From: Ephydatia muelleri
Lineage: Eukaryota; Porifera; Demospongiae; Spongillida; Spongillidae
Length of the DNA: 64,000 nt
Direction: 5' to 3'
NCBI GenBank assembly: GCA_013339895.1
Contig: JABACO010000011.1
Span: 3,121,306-3,185,305 of the forward strand
The notes under the pieces are model-generated. The model did not search any database and was not told the origin of the DNA. It saw only the letters and a list, made by a program, of their open reading frames with translations. Made by a program: the position numbers and the translations under genes. Every line of letters starts with the position of its first letter. The stretch's first letter is position 1. Positions 54,001 through 64,000 of the stretch are shown here, one piece after another.

Positions 54001-56998
54001 ATTGAACATTTAGGTTTAATAATTTTCTATATAAACATAATGAACCTAAATGTAAGTTAATTGTAGGATGATAAATAAATGTAATGTATGTAAGTTACTT
54101 GTAGGATTATAAATAAATGTAATGTATGTAAGTTAATTGTAGGGTGATAAATAAGAATACAGAAGATGGTACATACATGTATGCATATAAAAAAGACAAG
54201 CCATGTGATTGCTGTCCTATGAAACGAATTTCAATCTGAAAAAACCACAACTTTATGGCTTCACTAATTTGCATCATCAGAATTTATTTTCATTTAATAT
54301 TACAGAAATTTATGCGTCTGTAGAGCCATCTCAACTCACCTTTGCTCGATCCAATAGTGACCCAACTTCCTCATTGCAATTGGAAATACTCATTATTGCC
54401 TGTACAAGTAAGAGAGTGATCCTATGTGAGAACAGGAGTGACACGACTGGCTGATACTCCTGATAGTAACACAGTTTAAAGGAAAGGATTATTCATTGTA
54501 TTAGAATGCAAATTGTTCAGCATTTCTAGATGTTGGGTACTTTGAATATTAAGACACATTGACATATTTAGTTCCATCACCATCAATGGTTGATTATCAA
54601 TAAAGCAGCATGTCAGCAATTTACAATTTGCAAATGAAAGGGGAAATACAATGTACTATATTTTGCTTCTTTGAAAACAACTGCTATTTCTTTTCCAAAG
54701 ATTGGGCATTCTTCTCTGATGTGTTACTCAGTCTACCTAATTTGCAGTGGGAATCATTTCTGGTTTGCACATGTCACCTAGCCGCACAGTTATATGTGCA
54801 TGTGCAATGTCGTGTCCAGTCGTAGCTTCATGATGTTGATCCCTAACAACCATCTGTTTCCAAGGTGGTAATTAACCTAATTCAATAGACTATACACTAG
54901 TCTTCATGTACTATTTGTGCGGTGGATGGCTATGCATGAATCAACATTCAACATGTATATTAGTGGCCTCAGGTTTATTTACCAAAGAGGGGCCCCCCAA
55001 TAGTGGGAGAAGCTATAACAAAAATGAGGAGATTGGTGGAAACGGTTGAATTGGGGTTGTGACACATAAATTAATTGGAGACACCCTGTACCCACTAGCA
55101 TGCCCTATATGCTCTAGCACACCCCTGTATCCTCTAGCACACCCCTGTACCCTCTAGCACACCCCTGTACCCTCTAGCACACCCCTGTACCCTCTAGCAC
55201 ACCCCTGTACCCTCTAGCACACCCCTGTACCCTCTAGCACTTCCCTGTACCCTATAGCACACCCTGTACCCTCTAGCACACCCCCGTACCCTCTAGCACA
55301 CCCCTGTACCCTCTTGCACACCCCTGTACCCTCTAGCACGCCCCTGTACACTCTAGCACACCTCTGTACCCTATAGCACACCCCTGTACCTCTTGCACAT
55401 CCCTGTACCCTCTAGCACACCCCTGTACCCTCTTGCACACCCCTGTACCCTCTAGCACGCCCCTGTACACTCTAGCACACCCCTGTACCCTATAGCACAC
55501 CCCTGTACCCTCTTGCACACCCCTGTACCCTCTAGCACACCCCTGTACCCTCTAGCACACCTCTGTACCCTCTAGCACACCCCTACGCGCAGAAAGTACA
55601 GAGGTATGCTAGAGAGTACACGGATGTGCAAGAGGGTACAGGCGTGTGCTAGGTAGTACAGGGGTGTGGGAGGGACACTGAGGGAATAGGAGTTATAAGG
55701 CAATAGTCCCCTTCCCCCCTCCCGCTCTCCTACATGACAATGCAATCAATGCTAAAAATTATTAAAGCAATGGTTCCAGAGGATACAGTACTAGATACAA
55801 TTCCTACACATGACCTGCTCTGATTGGGCATGCACATACCTGGGCCAATGTACTCTTGCCTGCTCCACTGTTTCCACATAATATGACTTTGCTGAAAGTG
55901 TGCACAGGAAACTCACTGCAACTTCTCAACAACGTTAGAATTTCATAATCTCCTTTTGCTAGCATCGCTGGGGTCCTACCAGATGTGTCCTCAATGTTCA
56001 CATCAATTCCTGGTGCCAACAGCAGTTTCTTAACACAGTCCGTTTTACGGCACAGAGCAGCCAAGTGTAACGGTGTATAGCCCTTGCATTTGAACAGTGA
56101 CATGAGTCATACATGCAAATTATTCTTACAGATCTACTACAGTTACCACCTGTATAGTGGAGCCCTGTAGTATGCTAGCATGCATAATGCACAAGAAGTA
56201 ACAGAAAAATGTGTTTGCACATAAGACAAATACATTGTGTATTAAATATTGTGTGTATTTATTTTTGTAAGTGCCTTTGATCTCCAAAAAAATCCAAAGT
56301 TAGCTAGTTTTGAATTCTGTTAGGAATGGGAAAAGCTCAGTCAAAGTGTTAACACATATAGCATGGTGCATTCTAACAAAAAGTGTATCTCGGTACAATT
56401 GTGCACCTAGTTCACCCACACTGGTGCACCATCAAATGTAGAAAGCACGAAAATGTTCTTTATTGCCTTCTTTTCAGTTTGCTAATATCTGAAAAAAACT
56501 ACATAAATGTATGTATGTACACACTACGGGAGGTGTATACATGTCATTGTTTCTGCATCTTAAGTATATTTAAACTATTTATTCTGTGGTGAGAGTTGGG
56601 TACAATATGCAGAACCCTTGCTACAAATAGAAATAGTTCTGCAAAATAAATGTCGTTAATAAACAGAAAGCCCATATTTAGAGGCACTAGCTAGTTTATA
56701 TGATACATAAGTGAAAGTTAAATTAGTTTCACATACAAGATTACTACCAACAGGGAATATCAACACTTGACAACGTGGAAAAGTGTGCATACTACTTTAT
56801 TTGCCTGAAATTATATTATACTAACAGCATTGTGCTGTAATCATGCATGACTCACTAAACAGCATTGTTGTCACAATACAACAAACTTACTCGTAAAGAA
56901 AATTTTGTGCACTTAACATCAGCCCCAGAATGCACAAGTATTTCAACAGCTAAAGACTGTCCACTTAATGTAGCTACATGAAGTGCTGTAGTCTCCAC
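50753..56998 (-). CDS. ANK-Roc-COR-death-death (ROCO-type) protein gene, seven exons seen
   Basis: Exons in transcript order: 56998-56891 (one ankyrin repeat), 56082-55840 (ankyrin repeats plus P-loop), 53753-52157 (rest of Roc, COR-like), 51969-51913 (linker), 51830-51543 (death domain 1), 51429-51384 (Pro/Lys linker), 51038-50753 (death domain 2, stop). Every junction has GT/AG sites and preserves frame (phases 0, 0, 1, 1, 1, 2), about 870 codons in all without a break. GTPase motifs: GNSGAGKST (G1), DMAGQPE (G3), THVDK (G4). ROCO proteins are multidomain GTPase scaffolds; DAPK1 pairs ankyrin, Roc-COR and death domains. Here no kinase is seen, but the 5' end lies upstream and may be missing. 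Inferred role: cytoplasmic signalling in innate response or cell death. Confidence 0.85.
51384..51429 (-). CDS. Exon: Pro/Lys linker
   Basis: 46 nt, SKPQKPENLPKPKRI, between the two death domains. Enters in phase 1, leaves in phase 2. Confidence 0.7.
51543..51830 (-). CDS. Exon: first death domain
   Basis: 288 nt, EDDLFDVYREVLDIAAVWRD, IGLALRMRNPELDVIRE, CLKAVLSGWLQGRN, PTWGALCEAVAEPAGGNNRT, LAEQI. Death-fold hydrophobic pattern, phase 1 at both ends, so it could be duplicated or skipped without loss of frame. Confidence 0.8.
51913..51969 (-). CDS. Exon: Ser/Asp linker
   Basis: 57 nt, AFPSSLSSDHVDQTDCHLK, phase 1 at both ends. Bounded by CTCCAG and GTAGTT. Confidence 0.6.
52157..53753 (-). 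CDS. Exon: Roc (after P-loop) and COR-like region
   Basis: 1597 nt, uninterrupted. NLYKAAGPPKP, then GNMVLYDMAGQPEYYTSHC (switch II/G3), VFLSLVDVSLKQEEIIEQIY, QVIVVGTHVDKVNKK (G4). A long C-terminal part with winged-helix-like and beta-rich segments follows (LSAKGLILFILN, NPDGSWIVVQKNMLLERVAG, LPKLIGIEHG). The intron before it is 2.1 kb and holds a minisatellite; it separates the P-loop from the rest of the GTPase. Confidence 0.85.
54051..54158 (+). repeat. Threefold tandem repeat, about 43-bp unit
   Basis: AATGTAAGTTAATTGTAGGA and TGATAAATAAATGTAATGTA repeated three times with small differences. It lies in the large intron of the ROCO-type gene. Confidence 0.85.
55084..55675. repeat. 20-bp minisatellite with terminal inversion
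   Basis: Unit ACCCTCTAGCACACCCCTGT repeated about 25 times from 55084 to about 55590, with T/C and A/T variants. The last stretch, 55591-55675, carries about four units in opposite orientation (GAGAGTACACGGATGTGCAA, GAGGGTACAGGCGTGTGCTA). It lies in the intron between the P-loop exon and the Roc-COR exon. Confidence 0.9.
55840..56082 (-). CDS. Exon: ankyrin repeats and Roc P-loop
   Basis: 243 nt, phase 0 at both ends. GYTPLHLAALCRKTDCVKKL, GIDVNIEDTSGRTPAMLAKG, then FSKVILCGNSGAGKSTLAQ (G1 motif). The acceptor is AATGCAAG rather than a CAG, slightly weak. Confidence 0.85.
56100..56890. other. Intron of the ROCO-type gene
   Basis: AT-rich. No further exon recognised between the two ankyrin exons. 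Confidence 0.5.
56891..56998 (-). CDS. Exon: single ankyrin repeat
   Basis: 108 nt encoding 36 residues, VETTALHVATLSGQSLAVEI, then HSGADVKC. Phase 0 at both ends, bounded by CATATGCAG and GTAAGT. One repeat per exon implies more such exons upstream. Confidence 0.8.
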
Positions 56999-57289
56999 CT
57001 GCATATGATTAAGAGGTACAATATGGGAGACACTTTCAATGTCATGACAACATGTAACTCTTATTTCACACCACAGAAAAGTGCAATGTGAATATCACCA
57101 TTGGTAGATCCTGCACATTACATAGTACTACAGTGAACTGTTTGGAACTGTTTGGAATGCATTTAGTAATACATATCAGCTATAGTGTTGTAAACATTGA
57201 CAATGTGTGCAGCATGACAGCACCATTAATAATACTAGCACAAACACATGCCACTATGTGAAATGCAAATGTAATTAATACAAATCAAA

Positions 57290-59855
57290 CACAAATAGAT
57301 ATACACACACGTACACTGAACACCTATTGCAAATTCTCACAGGTATGTGTGCCAAATACACATGCACATGTATATAAAAAATTATGTACACACACAAAAC
57401 ATGATGGTGTGAGGACTAAACAGGGTTCTGGCATTCGAGCATGTGATATACACATGGTGCACCATCCTAGTGCTTATTGTGGACTGGTTAGCATCGGTAA
57501 GCTTCACCACACCCTCCTCACCCTCCCACTCCCTGTGTATTTGCCTTTGTTGTACAGTGCATTGTAAGCACAACAACTACACAAAGCACAAATTGTAAGC
57601 ACAAAGTACTTGTTGCAAGATTGAAGCTATAGGAAATGTATCAGTGGAAATGTGTGCAGTGATACTTACCCACTGTAGTAGATGTGTACACATAGTTTAT
57701 AGCCCACATAATTGAAGAGAAGAAGAATAAAAGTGAGTGTGTGGCAAATGATAGCAGAACCATTCATAAAACACATGACCGTGCATGAAAACCCAGACCA
57801 CACATGAGACACTTACATGCACATACTCACACATGCTCTATGACACACAAATACATTGTATTACTACAGTTGGAAGAATGCGTTGTCATATATCACATTT
57901 GGTAGATTTTAACAATTGTGCCGGCAAAAGCACACAGAACAATTGACATACTTGAACAGTTACCTTACTAGATACATAAACAGTAATTACTAAACATATC
58001 ACAAGACACAAGAAATGCAAGAATGGAAACTTGTTCAATGATACTTACCCTCTGTAGTGTTGTGCACATGTTTCATAGCACACATAATTGAAGAAAAGGA
58101 GAATAAAAATGAGTGTGGTGGGAATTTAGAGCAGCACCATTAATAATACTAACACAAACACATGCTGCTGACAAATAAACATACGTATACACGCATGCAC
58201 ACTGAACACCCATGCAACTTCACACATGCATGCATGAAAAATTTACAAGCACATGCAACATGTACACACACAAAACTTGATGGTGAGGGGACTAAACAAT
58301 GTTCTGGCATCTCGGCATGTGATATACAAATGATGCACAATTCCAGAGCATGCTGTGGGCTAATTCGCATTGGTACACATCACCATAAGGTCCCCACCCA
58401 CCCCCTCCCTGTGTATTTGCCTTTGCTGTACAGTACATTGCAAGCACACAGACAACTCTAAGTACTTGTTGAAAGATGATCTATAGGAAATGTATCAGTG
58501 GAAATTTGTGCAGTGATACTTACCACCTGTAGTGTTGTACACAAAAATGAGTGTTGTGGGAATTTCGAGCAGTACAATTAATAATACAAACACAAACACA
58601 TGCCACTATGAGAAATGCAAATTTCATTAATACAAATCAAACACACATAGATATACACACATACACTGAACACCAATGGCAAATTCACACAGGCATGTGT
58701 GCCAAATACACATGCACATGTATATAAAACATCATGTACACACACAAAACATGATGGTGTGAGGACTAAACAAGGTTCTGGCATTCAAGCATGTGCAATA
58801 CACATGGTTGCACAAACCTAGTGCTTACTGTGGGCTGGTTAGCATTGGAGAGCTTCAACCCACCTTCCCCACCCTCCCACTTCCTGTGTATTTGCCTTTG
58901 CTGTACAGTGCATTGTAAACACAAACAACTCTAAGGACTTGTTGCAAAATTGGATCTATAGGAAATGTATCAGTGGAAATGTGTGCAGTGATACTTACCA
59001 CCTGTAGATTTGTACACATAGTTCATAGCACACATAATTGAAGAGCAGAATAAAAGTGAGTATGCTGGAAGGATTGTTCATCATACCAACATAATCACAT
59101 GTTCATGCATGAAAACTCTCACCACTCAATAAGACCCAAGCACATACCCACACATGCTCCAAGACCCATAAAATCATTGTATTGCTACGTATCAGAAGAA
59201 TGCGTTGGCACATAGTTCATATATCACATTTGGAAGATTTTAAAGATTGTGCTGGCAAAAGAACACAGAACTAGTTACACACTGGAATACATACCTCACT
59301 AGATACACATACAGTAAATTCTAAACATCTCATAAGAAGTCCTAATAAAAAAGAGATGGTGCACAATTCCAGTGCATGCTGTGGGCTGGTTAGCATTGGA
59401 GAGCTTCACCCCACCCGCCCCACCCTTCACTCCCTGCGTATTTGCTTTTGTGTACAGTGTACTGTAAGCACAGACAACTCTAAGTACTTGTTGAAATATT
59501 AATCTATAGAAAATGTATCAGTGGAAATGTGTGCAGTGATACGTACCCACTGTTGTGTTGTACACATAGTTCATAGCACACATCATTGAAGAGAAAGAGA
59601 ATTAAAATGAGTGCGGTGGGATTTTTGAGCAGTACCGTTAATAATACCACTATGTGAAATGCAAATTAATAAAAGACACATAGATATACACACACATACA
59701 CTGAACACCAATGGCAAATTCACACAGGCATGTGTGCCAAATACAAATGTACATGTATAATAAACATCATGTATACACACAAAACATGATGGTGTGATGA
59801 CTAAACAGGGTTCTGGCATTCGAGCATGTGATATACACATGGTTGCACAATCTAA
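57290..59855. repeat. Tandem-repeat field, about four to five diverged units
   Basis: Three landmark phrases recur in order: CACACATACACTGAACACC with GCATGTGTGCCAAATACA (57310, 58200, 58660, 59700), GTGTATTTGCCTTTG (57537, 58417, 58891, 59438) and GCAGTGATACTTACC (57657, 58510, 58985, 59535; a variant at 58040). Unit spacing varies from about 450 to 1030 bp. The same host repeat resumes at 63908 after the Penelope-like element. It lies upstream of the ankyrin exon (minus sense). Minus-strand open frames in it are CA-repeat artefacts. Confidence 0.75.
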
Positions 59856-60361
59856 GATAATGCCACGTGGCAGTCACACCTCTTCAGCGAGTATGACGTC
59901 GTAATAGGACTGAAAAGGGCTAAATGGTCCCGTCCCAGAATCCCTGAACACCCTAGCGTCCTAATCAGCAAAGACACGGCCACAAACAAGGCGTGTCAAG
60001 CTAACTGGGTACACTATACAGACCTACCCGAAGCATTCATGTCACCGTCTGAATATATACTCGCTCCAAACCAAACATATAAACGTACTGCCTCTTGGTC
60101 AGAAATAACAAACGTTAAACAAAATGAAAAATGCACGCAAACTTATGCAGATAGACCAAATACCCTAGCCGTACCAGACTCTAATAAAACACAGGTATCT
60201 AACATGGTGTCTCTGTCTTCCCATCCCTCTCCCTCACAGCTGGATTTGCCAGATGAAAAAACATCAGACAAACGAGAGCAGTCTCCTATGGACAGTTCAG
60301 TGAGCTTCTCAGCGGAGACTGAGAACATGAGGATGGAACGGCTCCTGGGGTCCCTCTGCCA
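59856..60361 (+). repeat. Penelope pseudo-LTR, upstream copy
   Basis: Begins abruptly with GATAATGCCACGTGGCAGTC after host repeat sequence. Nearly identical to 63402-63907. Confidence 0.85.
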
Positions 60362-63049
60362 AAATGATATTCCAATCACCCAAGCCGGGAGTTCCCGTGG
60401 AATAACAGACACTCCACGGGGTACCCCATCCGTCATGGATACTGCCAGACTCAAACTACAGACCAATATGGCAGACATCAAAAACATGATGACAGACATC
60501 GCTCATGCCAGCCATCACGTAGACCACCTGTCAAAAGCGGTTGAAAGCAATCGGCTGCCCAAAGGCCTCACGGTTGAACCGCGGATGATGCTCGTAGGCG
60601 CCAACGAAGACACTGAGAGAGAATGGAAAGAGCAGACAAAGATTAATACACTGGGCTACATAAACGTAGCCAAACAACATTATGCCAGACTCATTGCCCA
60701 AAAAACTGAGGCAATAATAAGACAGCAGACCTCTGTCTTGGAATGCATTACGGATACCTCCCTCTCAGACACCCAGAGGAAGGCACTAAAACGCTCGTAT
60801 GAGGACTCCCTAAAACGCGCTGAAGGCGAAGCGAGGGCCGTTAAACAAGAAAGGGACCAAACTTCCCTGGCCAAACTCGCAACAGAGGAGGATAGACCAC
60901 TGAAAAAACAAAAAACCTCTGATTATCAAAGGTATGACTCTGACCACAAATATACTAAAACGTATGTTACCTCACAACACTCCACAGCACCCCGAGCGGA
61001 AGAAAACACTACACCCCGAAACGTGGACCCCCCCAGAGAAGAGAGTGGAAAAACCATGCCAGACAGTAAACGGGCAAGAAGAAACCCCAAACTCAGATCT
61101 AAACACAATCAATTGTATAAAGAGTGTTTGAGTGCTCATAAATTGCATGACAATGTGGTCAACCTGTCATCATACCTACCCACACAGACAGAACTAAACA
61201 TACTGTCCAAAGGTCTAACCTTCATCCCTCACACACGTCCCAGAGACGTACAAATCAATACAGAAATAGAAAACTTTATTAGAAAACTAAGACTCAGGTA
61301 CATCCACAGAAATACACAAACCAAACATAACCCATTCAGACTAAAATCAAAACACATTCCTAAACCCACAGACTCCCAAGACTTAGAAAACTTGATCAAT
61401 AGAATCCGACTCACACTTTCTCAGATCCATCCAACCACAGGTCGGACCAACCTCCCAAGAGATGGCATGAGCATAATCAAGAAACTGTCTCAACAACACG
61501 ATGTAATCATCAACACATCCGACAAAGGAAGTACCATAGTCCTGCTGGACAGAGAGAAATATATAGAGGCAGGTCACAAACACCTAGACGACAAGCAGAC
61601 CTACACCAGACTACCTGGAGATATCACAGACACGACCAAGAAAACAATCACAATCAAACTGGACAAACTCAAGGAAAAGAACCTGCTCAGTAAGTCACAT
61701 CATAAATTCTGCCTCCCACCAATAAACCACAGAACCAGCCTAATGTACTTCCTTATCAAACTACACAAGAATCCTCATGCATACAGACCCATATGCTCGT
61801 GTATCAATAGCGTTACTTCCAACATCTCCGCGTTCCTAGACACTGGCTAAAACAAGCCGTTAAACTCATCCCATCATACATAAGTGATTCCACACACTTT
61901 ATAAAAACCATTGAAAAGATGACTTTCTCAACAGACATCCTACTATGTTCCATTGATGTGACAAACATGTACACAAACATCCCCATAGACGAAGGGAATA
62001 GAGCTGCAATCAGAGCCTTAGAAAACATGAAATGTGCAACAGACATCCCAGACATGGCAGTCATGAAGGAACTCTTAGACATGATCACTCACAACAACGT
62101 CTTTGAATTTAACGGAGAACACTACATTCAGATTAGAGGGGTCCCAATGGGTAACATAATGGCCCCCTCATACAGTGGAATCTTTATGGGAGAACTTGAG
62201 AAGAAACTCATAGAACCTGGTGCAGACAAAATCAAACTATGGGTTCGCTACATTGATGATATCTTTGTGGTTTGGCAGGGTCCCCAAACGGACTTTGAAC
62301 ACTTTGTTCAACAGTGCAACAAACTGCACCCAACGATAAAATTTACCAGTGAATGCTCAGAGACCGAAATAAACTTCTTGGACATGACCATACACAAAGG
62401 CACAAACTTTCAAACCAAACATACGCTGGACATCAAAACGTACACAAAACCTACCAACACACAAGCATATGTCCATGCATCATCATTCCACCCCGGTGGC
62501 GTGGGAAAGAGTATAGCACTGGGAGAATCATACAGAGCTCTCAGGACAAACACGGACAAAGTAAACTTCCTTCAACAGATCCACAAAGTCCAAAACGCTC
62601 TCCTATCGAGGGGATACGATGAAAAAATCATCAAACCGCTGATCAGACGTGTACGATACAAAGACAGACACACAATCATACACAAAAGCAAACAGACCGC
62701 GATACAAACACCAGGTACACCGACAATGGCACTAACCTACAATACCCACGTATCCCAATTTCGAACGGAGCTAAACTTGATCTGGATGAATGTCAAAAAG
62801 AATCCACTTCTAAACGAGCTCTACCCGATGCCCCCCCGCATTGCACTAAAAAAGAACCGGTCACTGAGCAACATGCTAGTCTCAGCAAAACTAAAAAACC
62901 AGACCCCAAGAAACGTACCACAAGACAGCCAACCATTTGACATCTACCAACACTGCAGAGTCCCAGCAGACTACCCAAACAACATCCTCAAACGGGTCTC
63001 GGGACCAGCGGATCTTGGAGTAACGTCATCATGTGATCACGTGAACTAA
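59856..63049 (+). pseudogene. Penelope-type reverse transcriptase ORF, one frameshift
   Basis: The frame is open from the truncated 5' end to 61850, then continues one frame over from 61840 to 63049; a single missing base near 61838 explains the shift. The N-terminal about 300 residues are polar, with a coiled segment (about 60600-60900) and no known domain. The RT follows: DKGSTIVLLDREKY, FLIKLHKNPHAYRPICSCIN, then SIDVTNMYTNIPIDEG (catalytic Asp), IQIRGVPMGNIMAPSYSGIF, LWVRYIDDIFVVWQG (catalytic IDD) and INFLDMTIHKG. The C-terminal KNRSLSNMLVSAKLKNQ is where other members have a linker leading to a GIY-YIG endonuclease, but the protein ends about 50 residues later with none. It may depend on an endonuclease in trans or use free ends. 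Confidence 0.85.
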
Positions 63050-63098
63050 ACCGGAAACGAAGGACTTAAACGCGAAACTTGCTCAAATATTGCCATTT

Positions 63099-63156
63099 TC
63101 CCGTCACCTGAAGAAGGAACGCATACAGGTTCCGAAACCGGTCGTGCTTCTCGGGA
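63099..63156 (+). ncRNA. Candidate type I hammerhead ribozyme in the Penelope element
   Basis: Core CTGAAGA at 63108-63114 and GAAA at 63134-63137. Stem II GGAAC (63116-63120)/GTTCC (63129-63133) with an 8-base loop. Minimal stem III ACC/GGT (63137-63142), then C63143 as cleavage base. Stem I CAC (63105-63107)/GTG (63144-63146) and, beyond an internal loop, TCCCG (63099-63103)/CGGGA (63152-63156). Position just after the ORF and before the next unit matches hammerheads described in Penelope-like elements, which also have very short stem III and may act as dimers. The deviation is an extra A (63115) between core and stem II. Confidence 0.6.
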
Positions 63157-63323
63157 GAATACGCAGAATACGATATGGACAAGAGATTTTTGAGAGCGGT
63201 CGAAAGCGAAGACAATGTTGTAGGTTATTCGTTTGTGTAATGTGTATGAATCCTGTGGACCATCTATCAAATTATACCGCATAGTCAAAAAAGAAAAAAC
63301 AACCGCAATGCTCCTCCAAATTT

Positions 63324-63907
63324 GTGTACATGTTTAAAAAGAATACCTCAAACCTCTACTACAGACAAAAAATGAGTATCGGCACCGAATCTGTGACAAA
63401 AGATAACGCCACGTGGCAGTCACACCTCTTCAGCGAGTATGACGTCGTAATAGGACTGAAAAGGGCTAAATGGTCCCGTCCCAGAATCCCTGAACACCCT
63501 AGCGTCCTAATCAGCAAAGACACGGCCACAAACAAGGCGTGTCAAGCTAACTGGGTACACTATACAGACCTACCCGAAGCATTCATTTCACCGTCTGAAT
63601 ATATACTCGCTCCAAACCAAACATATAAACGTACTGCCTCTTGGTCAGAAATAACAAACGTTAAACAAAATGAAAAATGCACGCAAACTTATGCAGATAG
63701 ACCAAATACCCTAGCCGTACCAGACTCTAATAAAACACAGGTATCTAACATGGTGTCTCTGTCTTCCCATCCCTCTCCCTCACAGCTGGATTTGCCAGAT
63801 GAAAAAACATCAGACAAACGAGAGCAGTCTCCTATGGACAGTTCAATGAGCTTCTCAGCGGAGACTGAGAACATGAGGATGGAACGGCTCCTGGGGTCCC
63901 TCTGCCA
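63324..63907 (+). pseudogene. Start of second Penelope unit, truncated
   Basis: A frame from 63372 (MSIGTESVTKDNATWQSHLF) runs through the pseudo-LTR to the truncation at 63907, where it passes into host repeat. It shows what the N-terminus missing from the upstream copy looks like. Codons before 63372 (MYMFKKNTSNLYYRQK) are also open, so the true start is uncertain. Confidence 0.7.
63402..63907 (+). repeat. Penelope pseudo-LTR, downstream copy
   Basis: Near-identical to 59856-60361. It ends at CCTCTGCCAT, after which host repeat sequence AATAATACCACTATGTGAAA resumes. Confidence 0.85.
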
Positions 63908-64000
63908 TAATAATACCACTATGTGAAATGCAAATTAATAAAAGACACATAGATATACACGCAAGTACACTGAACACCAATGGCAAATTCACACAGGCAT
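63908..64000. repeat. Host tandem-repeat sequence resumed
   Basis: Collinear with 59641-59735 (AATACCACTATGTGAAATGC ... AATTCACACAGGCAT). The element therefore sits inside the repeat field, and this end restarts about 215 bp before the point where the left flank stopped. Confidence 0.85.

Larger units (their letters stand above)
59856..63907 (+). mobile_element. Penelope-like retroelement with partial tandem structure
   Basis: 59856-60361 is repeated at 63402-63907 with about three mismatches over 506 bp and no indel, offset 3546 bp. The upstream copy lacks the first residues of the ORF that the downstream copy retains (MSIGTESVTK before DNATWQSHLF), so a 5'-truncated unit is followed by a 3'-truncated unit. 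This is the pseudo-LTR arrangement known for Penelope-like elements. The unit length is therefore 3546 bp. Composition is richer in C and A on the plus strand than the surroundings. The near-identity implies recent insertion. Confidence 0.85.

Noticed and set aside
55333..55518. 61-codon repeat protein on the minus strand
   Set aside because: Translation of the 20-bp minisatellite; unit is not a multiple of three, and it lies in an intron.
57290..59855. Possible CRISPR-like array because of recurring phrases
   Set aside because: Units are hundreds of bases long, diverged and irregularly spaced, with no short identical repeats or unique spacers; eukaryotic tandem repeats.

Overview
The window looks like nuclear DNA of a marine invertebrate, most likely a sponge (demosponge). 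This is inferred from the gene repertoire, not from a search. It is AT-leaning, intron-bearing and gene-poor, and full of mobile-element relics, palindromes, microsatellites and homopolymer runs. I see no bacterial operons, Shine-Dalgarno-spaced gene trains, rRNA or tRNA genes. Many otherwise coherent reading frames carry single-base shifts, often at or near homopolymers, so some breaks may be assembly error rather than real decay.

Host genes. (1) A dispersed family of small cell-surface genes built from an Ig-like exon and/or a fibronectin-III-like exon, with nearly all introns in phase 1: one nearly complete copy at 18674-20401 (+), one with an Ig exon and S/T-rich mini-exons at 37928-38624 (+), and broken copies at about 1600-2415 (-) and 42154-42476 (-). 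(2) A well-preserved multi-exon gene on the minus strand, 50753-56998, encoding ankyrin repeats, a Roc-type GTPase with a COR-like region, and two C-terminal death domains. It probably continues upstream of the region seen. (3) Convergent to it, 49992-50748 (+), 3' exons of a gene that weakly resembles the TAF2 C-terminus. (4) An unrecognised 223-codon ORF with one membrane segment at 36135-36806 (-).

Mobile DNA. 7.7-17.7 kb is a giant imperfect inverted repeat. Each arm carries a decayed Ty3/gypsy-type pol and a small MITE, and the spacer holds a second foldback and a RAG1-N-terminal-like/RING relic. 20.9-28.0 kb is a three-layer nest: an integrase-type (Ginger-like) DNA transposon with Cys-rich, Ulp1-protease and PHD modules, split by a hAT-like element with an 8-bp target duplication, which is itself split by a second Ginger-like element with a CCGG duplication. 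39.7-41.3 kb is a third Ginger-like element (also CCGG) containing a hAT MITE. 43-48 kb holds relics of three non-LTR retrotransposons of the restriction-like-endonuclease type. 59.9-63.9 kb is a young Penelope-like element with 506-bp near-identical direct repeats and a candidate hammerhead ribozyme, inserted in a tandem-repeat field.

Between these lie microsatellites, a 20-bp minisatellite whose units flip orientation, a perfect 112-bp palindrome, and a 600-bp tract made almost only of G and T. The arrangement suggests a repeat-rich accessory region in which a variable receptor-like family and an innate-signalling type gene sit among actively nesting transposons.
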